The notes beneath the pieces were generated by a model, which had not been told where the DNA came from, ran no database searches, and saw nothing but the letters and a program-made list of their open reading frames with translations. The position numbers and the translations under genes are program-made. Below, piece after piece: positions 1 to 11,383 of a DNA stretch of 64,000 nucleotides (position 1 is the stretch's first letter; every line of letters starts with the position of its first letter). Source of the DNA: Triticum aestivum (lineage: Eukaryota > Streptophyta > Magnoliopsida > Poales > Poaceae); assembly GCF_018294505.1 (NCBI RefSeq), contig NC_057814.1:39725239-39789238 (forward strand). The letters are read 5' to 3'.

Positions 1-851
1 TGTGCACCACTCCCTCCTTCCTCATGTAATGCCCAGGTTACAGCTTTTTCTCACTTTCTCTCTATCTATTTCCTCTCAAATGTTTTTTACCTTTCTTTTT
101 TTAAGACACAATTGTTTTTATGCCTTTTTTTAGAATTATTATTTTTATACCTAGGAGCACGTGTAGAGACGGGCTCTTGCAGAACCCACTCCTTGACTTT
201 GTCAATGCCTCTCTCTCCTCCACATAAGGAGTACTACTTGCTATGCATGCATGCGGCGGGCAGCTGGCGTCTTGAGGGGCCAGGGCGGTGAGAGCGGCCT
301 CCGGAAGCGGTCCGGACTCCAGCATGGCCCACCTCACATTATCACCATATATTTCTTGGAGTCCGTGCGCGGCGGTCGGGCGATCTCTTCTCCCTCCCTC
401 GTTTCTCTCTTCTCAGCCGACGCCCGCCGAGCGATTAGATTTCGGCTATCGACGGTTTATTCAATTACGGTCCCTCATGTCAGTGAAATTGCAAGACAAC
501 GTGTGTCCCCTCTGGTGAGCGGCGTGCGAGCCGGACTGTCGGGGTTGCGACGCGTACGAGTCGTAAGTGTGCCGCCTTTTCCTTTAGAACTCGCGAAGCG
601 TAACATTTTCGCGCGATCGATCTATAGAAATCCAGAACAAAATGATGAGGGCGGTGCTCTCCCGCTCGTTAGGCGGGCTAGTTCGAGTGATATGACGTGC
701 TACAGTGCCGTCCACTTGCTGCATTTTTATGTAAGCAAGAGTTTACACTCTTACGCGGGAGGTGTGCGAAACACCGCAGATCTGATTTTGATCGAGGGAT
801 AACTGTTCCCTGCCAAATAATGGAGGATTGTTAGCGATTATAGCATGATAG
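1..851. other. low-copy DNA, no supported gene
   Basis: No convincing gene was found. A 183-codon open frame (251-802, plus strand) is compositionally mixed, with no recognisable domain and no supporting splice or UTR context. A stretch near 330-370 resembles one near 4530-4580 (shared tatcaccatat, then ttcttgg and tccgtgcg), so these are diverged copies of a low-copy repeat. The T-rich start (60-150) has no assignable role. Confidence 0.5.
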
Positions 852-1560
852 TTAGGGCATCTCCAGCGCTGGCCCACAAATTTACACCGGCATCTGTCCG
901 AGGACACTGATGGATGCCATCCGATGCTGCCCGCATACCTTTCGACAACCATATGAACTAACCGGACGAAATTCGTGCAAACAAAGCAAATTTCAAATTA
1001 ACCGGATGAAATTCATTACATTTCGAAAACTTTTCCTACAAACTGGACGAAATTCATTACATATTTCGCCCAAACCATACTAAAACCTACTGTAAACCTA
1101 ATCTAAACGATCGCCGACGCCCGACCACCATGTCCAGCCATGAACCAGAGAAAGCCGGCCATTGCCTTTGCCTCCTCCTCAGCCGCCTCGATAACCTCCT
1201 CCTCCAGAGCGGCGGCGACCTACCGTGTACTACTCTTCCTCGCTATCGGCTGCACCCGCGCACGCGTGCCGGCTTTGTGGTCGTGGCGGCGGAGGGCGGC
1301 CGGGGGGGTGCCGGCGATCTCCTTCGTTTGCTCCTGCGACAGTACGTCGAAGAGAGCTTTGGAGCGCGCCCAGAACGGAGCCGCCGATGTCCCTCGTCTG
1401 CTCCTGCGACAGTACGTCCAAGAGAGCTTCGGAGCGCCAGGAGGCCATGGTTGAAGTGGTGCCGACAGAAGGAAGGGACCGGAGGAGAATAAGTGTGGGT
1501 CTTTGGCTATGGCTTGGAGCTGGGGCTCAAGTTAATATAGCGGGCGAATGGCAATGAGCC
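852..1560 (-). mobile_element. Harbinger-like element end with remnant ORF
   Basis: A TTA trinucleotide is directly followed by gggcatctccagcgc, a terminus typical of a large grass DNA-transposon family with TTA target duplications. This fits PIF/Harbinger from memory of the family. Just inside lie three spaced copies of an aaccggacgaaattc-like motif. On the minus strand a 72-codon frame (1448-1230) with charged residues could be the C-terminal end of a captured or element-encoded protein. The segment from 1330 to 1437 holds a roughly 70-bp direct duplication (cgacagtacgtc followed by aagagagct). No matching right terminus was found, so the element is truncated or its right end is diverged. 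The family assignment is inference. Confidence 0.4.
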
Positions 1561-1624
1561 GCGGCAGACGGATGGACAACTGGCGCCGGAGTAGGTTCGT
1601 CGGGCGTGAATGCGGACGCTGCTT

Positions 1625-1730
1625 CAGTGACTTAACTGCAGATGCGTTTGGGTTACTGACATGTGGGCCCAACGAGCATCTGGCCCGCATGTCAGTGACA
1701 CACCAATTGCACCCGCAGTTAAGTCCGCTG
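1625..1730. repeat. imperfect fold-back (about 48-nt arms)
   Basis: The left arm (1625-1670) and right arm (1682-1730) are imperfect reverse complements around an 11-nt loop. The best-matching inner 14 nt is ctgacatgtgggcc against ctgacatgcgggcc. The outer match includes acttaactgc on both arms. It may be a small fold-back MITE or a decayed regulatory inverted repeat. No target-site duplication was identified. Confidence 0.6.
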
Positions 1731-2611
1731 GATGCAGCATTGACATTCTGGAGAGACGGTGACCGTTTCAGGCGGGAAGCGCGCGCTAGCGATGGAAGGG
1801 GTTTCGGAGTGCAGTGGCACTAAGATCGGTCGCTCACGATAGTACATACTCCGTAGCATACTACCATAGTACCCTCTCTAGCTTAGGCTGTTTTATAGAT
1901 TGTCGTTGTGATGGACGATATACATGAGCAAGGCGGTCCGAGTATGACCATTGGTGTTGAGCCAGGTGAATACATGCTCGGCGTTCGCGTAGGCCTCCAT
2001 CAAACGTCTAAACAGTAATGTCAGGCACCGCCGGGGCGCGCAGGTGATGGGCTCGCCGTTTGCGTTGCGCCATGAGCAGGACTTTGATTTAGAGGGCGAC
2101 GTGCATGCATTAGCATGCTTTGACAGCGTGAGCGTGAGTGTCTGACGTGAAGTATTTCATTTTCATTTGGCTGACGAGGGTGCGTTGCAGCGACGAGTCT
2201 GTGGTTTGATTCCCCACATACGCATAATTTTGGTTTTTACAGTATTTCTTTCTCCATTGACAGGTAGGCCCGTGTAGATAGATAAAGAACATGAGCTGAT
2301 GAGGCGCATGCGGACTGTTTGACTGGTCAACCAGACAAATACGGAGCTATACGCTGAGCCAGTGACCGTATAATCACCATATCTCGTATACAATGATCAA
2401 AGTGAGCTATCAAGACATGTTTGATGACTGCCAATGCGTTTTACTCGGTAATAAATGACCAGGATTGAAGGGGAATCCAAATTTGCTTCGTCTTCTGTTC
2501 TTGAGCTCTTGACAAACCAATGCACTATACGGTTGTCCGGCCACTCCACCCCAGAGCTCTCACCAAGCGTCGTTCAAGCCACCGCGCCGCACACTAACCG
2601 GTAAGGCAGCG
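1731..2611. other. low-copy DNA upstream of small ORF
   Basis: This stretch contains a segment (1750-1800, including gcgggaagcgcgcgct) that recurs near 5270-5300, so part of it is a diverged duplicate. No promoter element stands out. The last 80 bases before 2612 are C-rich and could be the 5' leader of the small ORF. Confidence 0.4.
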
Positions 2612-2944
2612 ATGGCATCCCGCCGTGCCGAGTTCCTCGCCGCCCACGACCGCGCACAAAATGGTAGGGACGCGATGGCATCCCGCCGTGCCGAGTTCAT
2701 CGCCGCTCGCGACCTCACAACTATGTGGGAGGAATTTGAAGATGCCAAGGCCGAATGGGCGGTAGAGCAAGAGGCGGCCAAAGCCGCACAGAGGGAGCGG
2801 AAAAGTCAGAAAGCACTCAAGAAAAGAGAGGCCCGCCGCCGCAAGAAAGAAAAGGATGCACGCGCTGCTGCGGAGAGGTCGACGGAGATCCAAGCACGGT
2901 GGGGTGTCACCGACAAAGCCGGGAAGGAGAACGACGACGTCTAG
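2612..2944 (+). CDS. small charged coiled-coil protein, unknown function
   Basis: This is an uninterrupted 110-codon frame from ATG to TAG. I do not recognise the family. The N-terminal third is a tandem duplication of a MASRRAEF-type module (residues 1-20 and about 22-40). Residues about 45-95 are rich in A, E, K and R with heptad-like spacing and a run of basic residues (KKREARRRKKEK), so a charged alpha-helix or coiled coil with a nuclear-localisation-like patch is likely. The C-terminus is acidic. A second in-frame ATG opens the second module (codon 22), so the start could be there. The frame lies outside any recognised transposon and is followed by a GT-rich stretch resembling a 3' UTR. 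It could be a host gene, or a fragment of a NAM-associated or Harbinger ORF1-type protein. No splice partner was found. Confidence 0.45.
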   Translation: MASRRAEFLAAHDRAQNGRDAMASRRAEFIAARDLTTMWEEFEDAKAEWAVEQEAAKAAQRERKSQKALKKREARRRKKEKDARAAAERSTEIQARWGVTDKAGKENDDV

Positions 2945-3067
2945 CCAGCATGTGAGAAGTAGTAGTAGTACTAGTAGTTAGTGTGTGTGTGTCTGTGTCT
3001 GAGTACGAGCATGTACCAATACTACTAGTTACTACTGTAGTTTTTAGAGCAAATTACCAGTACATTA

Positions 3068-3200
3068 GCCTAGACTAAATGGAAAAATTCCTATCCTAAG
3101 CATCAAATGGCATCTCTTTCTCTATAGGAATTGAGATGCATGTCATCTCACTTCCTATGATTTTCATATTCCTATCCTATGAACGAAAGGAGGCCTCTGT
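3068..3200. mobile_element. MITE-like sequence (tcctatcctatg family)
   Basis: An AT-rich segment has attcctatcctaagcatcaa near its left end and attcctatcctatgaacgaa near its right end, flanking an inner ataggaattgagatgcatgt. The composition and motifs match a very common grass MITE class often found near genes. A related but distinct copy lies at 11283-11383. The boundaries are approximate. Confidence 0.45.
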
Positions 3201-3379
3201 TGGAGTAACTACTGTAGCTAGCAGTACTGCTAGTACAGTAGTTTTCTTCAAGAAGCGGAATTCAACGAAGTCATGATGGTTCCTTCGTCCGAGCAACTTC
3301 AAAGTGGGAAGTGGGCCTGTGATTTAACGGCTCATTAGTCATTGTTACTGCGGCGCGACGACCTGGGTGACTCTCCCTT

Positions 3380-3973
3380 GGAGTTCTGCGTGCATGGCAA
3401 GTGGACCAGGATGGTCGACGTCCCACATGTTGGCGAACGGATGTATTCTTTCCGATATCGAGGAGCAAGGAAACCGCGTGGTATAGTATCACTGCTGATT
3501 GGTTCGCAAAAAAAATAGTATCACTGCTGATTTATAATTATTTTTTATTTCTGATGAATGCTAGCGTTTCAACTCTTACGACGAAGGGTGCCAACATGGC
3601 ACGTGCTGGATGTCCCACACATCAGCAAAAGGAGTGGGACATGAACAACGTGGTAGAGCCCAGCGTAAAAAAACAGCGTGGCAGAGCGTCTCCACTTCTT
3701 CCACTTCTGGGTCGGAGACCACACGTAGTAGTACTTAGTGGTATGAACGATACAAAGTGCGACCTGGAGAGGAAGACACATCTAGTTGGAAGGTCTCGGG
3801 GCATACACGTAAACAAATATAAAAGTTAATATGTGCCTCCAACTAATATAGTAGTAGTAGAGTACTTAGGCACGTACTCCATAACATCACCGTGCATTGC
3901 ACGTACAATATTTAGTGGTAGTACGTAGTAAGAGACAAATGCCGCCCAAGAGTTCCCTTCTCGACCTACTTTT
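3380..3973. repeat. diverged low-copy direct repeats
   Basis: Segments at about 3385-3500 and 3590-3700, and again at about 4290-4440, share the order of short motifs: gtgcatggcaagtg or cacgtgc, then gatgtccca or gatgtctcg, then a gttggc-aaaggat-like block, then aggagcaaggaa and a cgtggt block. Identity is low and patchy, so these are old duplications. The function is unknown. Confidence 0.35.
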
Positions 3974-4138
3974 GGGTGTTTGGTAGAGTGTATGGAGGGT
4001 GCATATGAGTCCACACTAGTTTAGCACAAATACACTAGAAGCATGCATGGAGAGAGCATGCATGAAGAGGGGTGTTGAGTTGAGCATGCATGAAGAGGGA
4101 ACAACTATGCTGAGATGAGAACGCAACCAAACACACCC
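3974..4138. mobile_element. Tourist-like MITE
   Basis: The left end gggtgtttggtagagtg and the right end, read on the minus strand as gggtgtgtttggttgcgt, form the terminal inverted repeats typical of grass Tourist/Harbinger MITEs. The interior has repeated gagcatgcatgaagaggg motifs. A clear 3-bp target duplication was not seen, so the boundaries are provisional. Confidence 0.55.
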
Positions 4139-4810
4139 TATATGCCACGCATGTTCATACCATTTGTGCCTTTCTACTTCACTTACTGCGCTAAATTACA
4201 CAGGTTCGTACGTCCACTCCTGGGTACATGTCTGTCTCGTAGTTCCAGTCCCACGTGTTCTTCATATAGATGGAACGATCCTTGCATAACACGTGCACCT
4301 TGATGCTAGATGTCTCGCGTGTTGGCAAAAGGATGAACAAAGCTCACATAAAAAAATAGAGTGGAAGCACATAGATTCGAGACGACCGAGAAGGAGCAAG
4401 GAACCTCGTGGTGGAGCGTCTGCACTCATAATATTTAATATTATTCAGCGATATAAAATTAACCAATCATCTCCACAGTGGACTGGAAGAGTACGAAACA
4501 CGGCTGCCCAGTGTAGTTACATCATACTAGTACATGGCTAACCCACGCTATCACCATATTTCTTGGCTTCCGTGCGACACCTATCTCTAGTAATCCAGTA
4601 GCCTGTATCGCTTCTCAATCCTCGTCTCTATCAAAGTGCGGTGGGCTGGCGTTTCTGCCGTCTATTGAGGTTGGTTAACTATCACATGTTAGCAACATGC
4701 CAAGAGCATTCTAAAAAGAATTCCTTTCACGTTCTGTTTTCAAAAAGAAAAAAATCCTTTCACGTACGAATTTGCCTGTATGCTTTGAGCAACTTGCATG
4801 TCCTATACTG

Positions 4811-5120
4811 CTCCTGTTTGACACTCTAACTTAGCTAGAGGTTAGACTAACTCATGACTAACCCTGAACTAACTGTAGCCAAAGAGGTGTTTGGGTGACA
4901 GGGTTAGATTGACAATAAATGCACTTCATGGAGAGAGAAAAGTGATTTTTCAGTGGTCCCAATGAGAACTATCTCCAGTTAGCACCTCTTGGGTGGGATA
5001 GTTTTTTTTGGTTGGTTCGGTGCAACTTGCTCCAATTTAAACCCTCATGCTTGGATACTTTATGGTTATTTGAGCCCCAACTAGCTCAAACTAACTCTAA
5101 CCAATGGATCCAAACAGGGC
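4811..5120. mobile_element. 310-bp MITE with cctgtttg termini
   Basis: The left terminus ctcctgtttgacactctaac and the right terminus (minus strand gccctgtttggatccattgg) are imperfect inverted repeats. Internally, ctaactctaacc and gttagactaact motifs recur in opposite orientation on the two sides. This is a standard non-autonomous DNA-transposon layout in cereals. The superfamily is not certain (hAT- or Mutator-like). Confidence 0.5.
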
Positions 5121-6539
5121 CTATGGCCAGTCTCGACGCGGAGCAGTCACGTGCACCGGGAAGCAGCGCTCTCCCGGCCGTCGCGCCACTTCAAAGCCGG
5201 CGCCAATGAGAGGTCGCCTCCGCTCTGGCCGGGCATTAGTGCGGCACTGACGCTCCAGGGCGACGCTGACCGTTTCATGCGGGAAGCGCGCGCTGGCAAG
5301 GGAGTATAGGTTTTGAACCGTTTCAGGTGTAATACTGGTAGTTTGCAAAACTACTCAATTATTGCACTCAGTTTCCTAAGAAATTGTGGTAAAAAAACGT
5401 TACTCCACAGCCCGCTTCCCTTCTCCTTCCTCTTCCACCGCCCGCGCACGTCCGCGGGAAGCGACCGGTCAACCCTTATATAGGAGTGCAAGCACAAAAA
5501 GATGCCTGCATGACCACTAAAATTTCCATATTAAAGCGCCGCTCCGGCGGGAGTATGGCATATGTTGTTACCTTCGGCCGGCCCATGGCTACCGGGCGAC
5601 GGCGACCAGAGAAGAGGCGGCGGGAGGGGAATGAATGCAGCTACTGTTTGGGTTCGCCTTCCGGCTTAAATAAATGCGCAACATCACGTGTACCCGCGGG
5701 TGCACAAATTGTAACATACGTGTCTGCTTAAGTGGGCGTCACATAACTGGTGTGTGTGTGAGAGAGATTCTGAGAGACAGAGTGCGTGTGTGCGACTCTA
5801 CTCTTCGGACATGTACTCAACCTTTTGCATCGGGATATAAGTATAATGGTATTTACTTTAGCTAGTGATTTATGTGGCCATGTTAACATGGTTGTGTCAA
5901 AAAAATGTCACTTCTTGCTCGTCATTTGCATTATATAATTACAAGCAAGATTCTCGTGCATTGCACGGAACATCAATATGCATTTTTTTTACAGAACACC
6001 TGTTGTGATTGACCCATGCAGGAGTAATCCCATGTGTAAAAACTAATGATATCTCAAGAATTTTATCAGAAAACTGGTATCTCGAGAATGTCATCGAAAA
6101 AAATGAAAGATGAGAGATAAGGCGAGGAGGAGTGGAGCGTGGTGGTGACTGGTGGTCGGAATGGGCGGAGGCATGGGGATGGACGGCGCCGGCAGGTGGC
6201 AGCGGCCACCATGCATGCTAGATTGTTCCAGAGACTTATTCCTTTTTTAATTGCTGAGCAATGAGGTTGCGGGAGATAATGATGTGGAGAGAGGTGCGGG
6301 TATCTTTTCAAAAATTATCATAGTTTGCTTTCTATCCTCAGATATAGATCATACGGTCGGTATTACAAGATGGCAGGCACACCATCACCGCCAACTCGTT
6401 TTTTATAAGGCTACTGATGATAAGTTTGCTGACTACTAAAGTAAAGTGGAATTTGTCCATGTTATGCAAGTAAATAAAGGTGATTGTTTATCATACGGGT
6501 AAGGTTGGATGAAGGGTGGTAGGAACAAATGCTCCGCCT
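5121..6539. other. low-copy DNA, no supported gene
   Basis: This region includes the partner (5250-5310) of the 1750-1800 duplicate and a tcgtgcattgcacgg motif at 5950, which also occurs at 3888 in the form ccgtgcattgcacg. That motif usually marks common cereal repeats. The open frames are short and lack recognisable domains. Confidence 0.4.
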
Positions 6540-9020
6540 AGAGCATGTGTGTGTGAGATGGAGTCTTAGTGTGTGTGTGGGGTGTGTGTGTGTGAGAGAG
6601 AGAGAGAGGAGAGAGAGANNNNNNNNNNNNNNNNNNNNNNNNNNNNNNNNNNNNNNNNNNNNNNNNNNNNNNNNNNNNNNNNNNNNNNNNNNNNNNNNNN
6701 NNNNNNNNNNNNNNNNNNNNNNNNNNNNNNNNNNNNNNNNNNNNNNNNNNNNNNNNNNNNNNNNNNNNNNNNNNNNNNNNNNNNNNNNNNNNNNNNNNNN
6801 NNNNNNNNNNNNNNNNNNNNNNNNNNNNNNNNNNNNNNNNNNNNNNNNNNNNNNNNNNNNNNNNNNNNNNNNNNNNNNNNNNNNNNNNNNNNNNNNNNNN
6901 NNNNNNNNNNNNNNNNNNNNNNNNNNNNNNNNNNNNNNNNNNNNNNNNNNNNNNNNNNNNNNNNNNNNNNNNNNNNNNNNNNNNNNNNNNNNNNNNNNNN
7001 NNNNNNNNNNNNNNNNNNNNNNNNNNNNNNNNNNNNNNNNNNNNNNNNNNNNNNNNNNNNNNNNNNNNNNNNNNNNNNNNNNNNNNNNNNNNNNNNNNNN
7101 NNNNNNNNNNNNNNNNNNNNNNNNNNNNNNNNNNNNNNNNNNNNNNNNNNNNNNNNNNNNNNNNNNNNNNNNNNNNNNNNNNNNNNNNNNNNNNNNNNNN
7201 NNNNNNNNNNNNNNNNNNNNNNNNNNNNNNNNNNNNNNNNNNNNNNNNNNNNNNNNNNNNNNNNNNNNNNNNNNNNNNNNNNNNNNNNNNNNNNNNNNNN
7301 NNNNNNNNNNNNNNNNNNNNNNNNNNNNNNNNNNNNNNNNNNNNNNNNNNNNNNNNNNNNNNNNNNNNNNNNNNNNNNNNNNNNNNNNNNNNTCATCATA
7401 GAGAGGTGATGTGTATGGCAGAGGCCACCAACGATGGGGTGCGAGAGAGAAAATGCCCGTAGAGAGGGAAGAGAAGGTGTGTGCGCGTGAGAGGAGTCGA
7501 CATCGATAGAACATGTTTGTTCGAGAGACACCGAGGAAGACTACTATATATCGATGGTGCATGTAGGCGGGAATTAAACAAAGGGATGGTCTTATTGGTT
7601 TCGGGGATATAGGGGAAGAGTGAGAGGCGGGGGGGGGGGGTAGCTAGAAGGAGATTGTTAAGTGTGAGTGTGTGTTTTACCCATCCAGGCGGAAGTTATG
7701 TGCACAAAAGAGGAGAACGATTCGATGTGGAGTTAGGATTGAGGGTAATTAACTACGTATGGAGACATAGAGACCTTGAACGTGCATGTGTGAGAGGTAT
7801 ACATGTATACGTGGGATGTGTGTGTGTGCGCGCGCGCATGATCGAGATAAAAGAAAGAAGACATAAGTCATAATTAAGATCAACGACATGGGAGAGACGG
7901 ATCAGTATGACAATATGCATGCATGTGAGAATGCAAGGAAGAAGGCCCGACAATTGAGCATGTGTTTTTGTCTTTAAGAGATAGTGGCGTGGGCTGGAGC
8001 ATGCATCTATGGCGAGCAGAGGGAGTGAGGCGCAACGATTGTGCAAAAGAGACCAACCTATAAATGCATATGTATGGAGAGACATATATAGTGTGGGTGA
8101 TAGGAAGCAAGACTCCGTGCGAGAAAGAAATGTTGACGGAGAAACTACGGATAGATACAGAGATGGAGATGCTAGCTAGAGGGACATCCGATAGTTTGGG
8201 TGTTGGAGATGACCGTCGGGTGGTTCAAAGGGTGAAGTTATATATGTGTGTGAGAGGGCACTTGACTGCATGTAGAGAGAAACATATGTAGTGTGCGTGA
8301 TAGGAATCAAGAGTGAGGGCGAGAAAGAAGGTTGATGGAGAAACAGATAAATAGAAAGATAAAGATGCTAGCTAGTGTGCGTTAGAGATAGGAGTCGAGT
8401 GGATCAGAAAGCTGGGTTATGTGTGTGGGTGTGGGAGAGATAGAGAGAGGGTGCATGTGAGTCACATACAAACAGATATCAGAGAGAAATGAGATCCAGA
8501 GAGACGGAGTTTTGTGTCTGCGAGAGAGAAAGATATTTCACAACGAGAGTGATAGCTAGAGAGACAGACGAGGGAACGCAAGATATCTCGAGGGAGAGAG
8601 GGTGTGTGTGAGCGACATACAAGAGAACAATGGAGAAATATGAGACCCTGGGAGACAGAGTTTGTGTTTGTGTGTGAGAAAGAGACATTGAAGAGGAAGA
8701 GTCATAGGTTCTCATATCTAAGGAGCGAAAGACATCTCTGTATGAGGGGTGTGCGAGTGGCACACATGGGAATAGTAGAGAGAAATGAGACCCCGGGAGA
8801 CAAAGTTTTGTGTTTGTGTGAGAGAAAGAGATTCCACAAGGAGAATCATAGTTAGAGACACATAGCAGGGAGCGAGATATACTTAGAGAGAGATAGAGTG
8901 ATGAAGGTCGAGGGAGAGAGTACCGTCAGTGTGTTATGAAGATAAAAGATCATTGTCGACATACAGGTAGCACGAGAGATACCTCAGAGACGATGAACGT
9001 GTATAGGTCCAGAGAGATAG
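6540..9020 (+). repeat. purine-rich degenerate tandem repeat field
   Basis: The top strand is dominated by gagagaga and tgtgtgtg tracts. From 8470 to 8900, degenerate units of roughly 140-150 bp recur. Each has a gagaaatgaga(t/c)cc block, then gacagagtttgtgtttgtgtg, then gagaaagaga, then a variable block ending in gagcgaaagacatc or gagcgagatat. A purine bias on one strand is maintained for over 1.5 kb either side of the assembly gap. No coding capacity was seen. It is a low-complexity satellite-like region of unknown family. Confidence 0.65.
6619..7392. other. assembly gap (774 N)
   Basis: The run of undetermined bases sits inside GA/GT-rich low-complexity sequence, which probably caused the assembly break. 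Open frames spanning it are artefacts. Confidence 0.99.
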
Positions 9021-9790
9021 TCCTATATAAGCATGAGTGATAGCTATATGAGACGAATATCTGGATTAAACGGGATTCAAATATTTAAACTGGAGATCAC
9101 GACATCGATAATATCATAATGCAAATTGGTGTATCAAACATGCATATTCATTTGAATTTGGGCACACGTGTAATGTTATATAGTTTATCAATATTGGTGA
9201 TCCATAGATTCTTCAATTACAAACAATGCATGGTTTATATGCAATTAATGTCTAAACGGGATTACACTATATGTTGCGTGTGTGAAACACATTATAGATG
9301 TTTGAGAAGTAAAAAAAAACCCGCATGAAACACACATTAATTGGAGACAGTTAGCGAGGAATGCATACATTGGATTTCAACATAAAGTGGTTTCAAATAT
9401 TTGAAAATCCAAATTGATGGATACAACCTTATGAATCTGAGATCATGCCATTTGTAAACCATATTTATGTATAAATGGTGTTGTGCTTTTGAAAGTATAT
9501 ATAAAAAAATGATGTATATAGAATGTAATTCCAATTGAAAATGGATCCCGCCCGAAAAAAAATAGAATACAAACGGGATTCGAATTGAGTTGGCACGGTA
9601 AACGTGCACTCTACAAAATTTGAACGAAGCGAGGAAAGTCGCAGTAACCGCCCGAAACCAAAATCTGCGAGATGGAAATCACTACTGCCTATCCCTGCCA
9701 CACAAAGCCTATCTGCTGGATTTCTATAGGTTTCGATAGGGGTAGGTTTGTAATTTGACCCAAACGTGACGTAACCGCCTCTCACCCGGA
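9021..9790. other. AT-rich spacer
   Basis: This is an AT-rich stretch with three copies of an aaacgggatt motif (about 9067, 9256 and 9571). No gene or terminal repeat was found. It joins the purine-rich field to the promoter-like region of the next gene. The missing left end of the CACTA element that ends at 16746 should lie here or further left, but it was not found. Confidence 0.4.
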
Positions 9791-9800
9791 TTCATACACG

Positions 9801-10085
9801 GTGGGCGCCAAAACACAGTGTGTCCTCGGCCGAAATCGACTCCCTCCCCGATTCATATTCATACACGGTGGGCGCCAAAACAAACTCTCGTCGGCAAATG
9901 TTCTTTGTATGCGAGATTACCGTCCTATCCCCAACCGACTAATGTTGTTGTGATGTAGTAGAAATTTGAAACGGGGGCTAAGTTTGTAAATTTCCTCGCA
10001 TTTGAGACAAGCACGCCCTGAATACATGGTTCCCCCCTTCCTCTCTACCTCCCTTTTCCCCATTCGTACTCAGTGGGCGCCAAAA
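9801..10085 (+). promoter_or_regulatory. three E2F-like sites (gggcgccaaaa)
   Basis: The motif ggcgccaaaa occurs at 9804-9813, 9871-9880 and 10076-10085. Each is preceded by a related ttcatacacggtg or cattcgtactcagtg block, so this is a triplicated roughly 25-bp module. On the minus strand it reads TTTTGGCGCC, matching the plant E2F/DP binding consensus (TTTSGCGC-like). The modules lie just upstream of the first plausible start codon (10146, ccaccATG) of the transposase-related gene. This suggests a cell-cycle-linked promoter, which is inference. Confidence 0.5.
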
Positions 10086-11031
10086 CACCCTCTCCACCCC
10101 ACCCTCCTCCGTCCGCCACCCCATCCACCGCCGTCCTCCTCCACCATGCCGGAGCTGATATCCCGACGCCGCCGTCCATTACAAGAGATCGACCTCTCTC
10201 ATCCACGGCTTCGGACCGGGATTGTTGCATCCCGTCCTCTCGCTTCATCCCCGCCGTCGTCCACCTTGTCGACGCCGCTCCTACGACCGTTTCGTCCACC
10301 GCGCCCCGCCGCCACCGTCTACCCTCCTAGATCTGCTTCCACGCCGCCGATAGCCGTCGCTACCGCAGCACCATCAAATTCTTAGCAGATGCGTACACGG
10401 CGCCGCACCAGAGGCGGTACTCTTTCGTATCTGCTCAACTTATTTATCGTTGCAAGAAAATAGATCGCCACTGCTTTACTCTGATGTCTTGTCTTGGTTG
10501 CGAAGTTGCCTTTGTCCGGTTTGCACCTTCAGATCCGCCATGGCACGCTCAACACTATACTCCCAATGCTTATGGTTTTCCCCTTTTATATTCCACACTA
10601 GTTAAATCACAGTAGACTAAATTTCAAAATTGGGTCAGTCGATTTTTCAGAGCTCGCCGGAGTTCGCCGGTGCGAACGAAGGGGCTCGGGTGGTTGTGGG
10701 GCCTCGTCGAACGAAGAAAAGTCGACGCGGGTGGGGGTTGGGGCGGGGGTGGGGGGTGGGGGTGGCGGAGGAACACATGCGGCGGGGGCCGGTGGTCCGG
10801 CCGGCAGCCCGTGCGGTGTTCTGTATGGTAAGAATCAGAGACGAGGAAGAAGATGGGTTAGGAGACGTAGGATCTTCATCCAACCGCCTGAAATGGTCGA
10901 GAGACAGCTGGGAGTTGCATTCTTAATGCGCTTTGGTTCATCATGTGTGGGCACTGCACAACCAACATTTTATTATCCAAAATCTGCTTGCTCTTCTTTA
11001 CCATGTTCCTCTTCCGTTCTTCTTTAATATG

Positions 11032-11194
11032 TACTCTCTCCGTCCCTAAATACAAGTCTTTGTATAGATTCCACCATGGACTACATATGGAGCAAAATGA
11101 GTGAATCTACACTCTAAAATGTATCTGGATACATCTGTATGTGATCCATAGTGGACATCTCTACCAAGACTTATATTTTGGAACGGAGGGAGTA
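11032..11194. mobile_element. Stowaway MITE
   Basis: The element starts TA-CTCTCTCCGTCCC and ends GGAACGGAGGGAG-TA. This gives the TA target duplication and the ctccctccgt terminal inverted repeats diagnostic of Stowaway (Tc1/mariner-derived) MITEs. The arms continue as tacaagtcttt and the reverse complement of agacttatatttt. At 163 bp it has normal size. The second unit of the surrounding duplication holds the empty site. Confidence 0.93.
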
Positions 11195-11282
11195 TGATAA
11201 TGGTATAGTATGTTCCTTGTACTGAAGATGAGCAGGGACTTTTGCAGTGTAGAGGTATATACGGTCGGTTGTGATGGACACT

Positions 11283-11383
11283 GTGAGCCTCTTTGATTCG
11301 TAGGATCTTGTAAACATAGGAATAGGATTTGTAGTCACCTGCCCACTTGAATCCTATAAGAATAGCAATGAAATGCGGGGAGC
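11283..11383. mobile_element. short MITE-like insert
   Basis: A segment starting gagcctctttgattcgtagg contains aataggatttgtag and gaatcctataagaatag, and is absent from the second unit of the surrounding tandem duplication. It resembles the family at 3068-3200. The exact ends and target duplication are not resolved. Confidence 0.5.

Noticed and set aside
251..802. 183-codon plus-strand open frame
   Set aside because: No domain, no splice or promoter context, and the composition looks like chance in GC-mixed DNA.
6462..7562. Long open frames on both strands across the N run
   Set aside because: They exist only because undetermined bases contain no stops.
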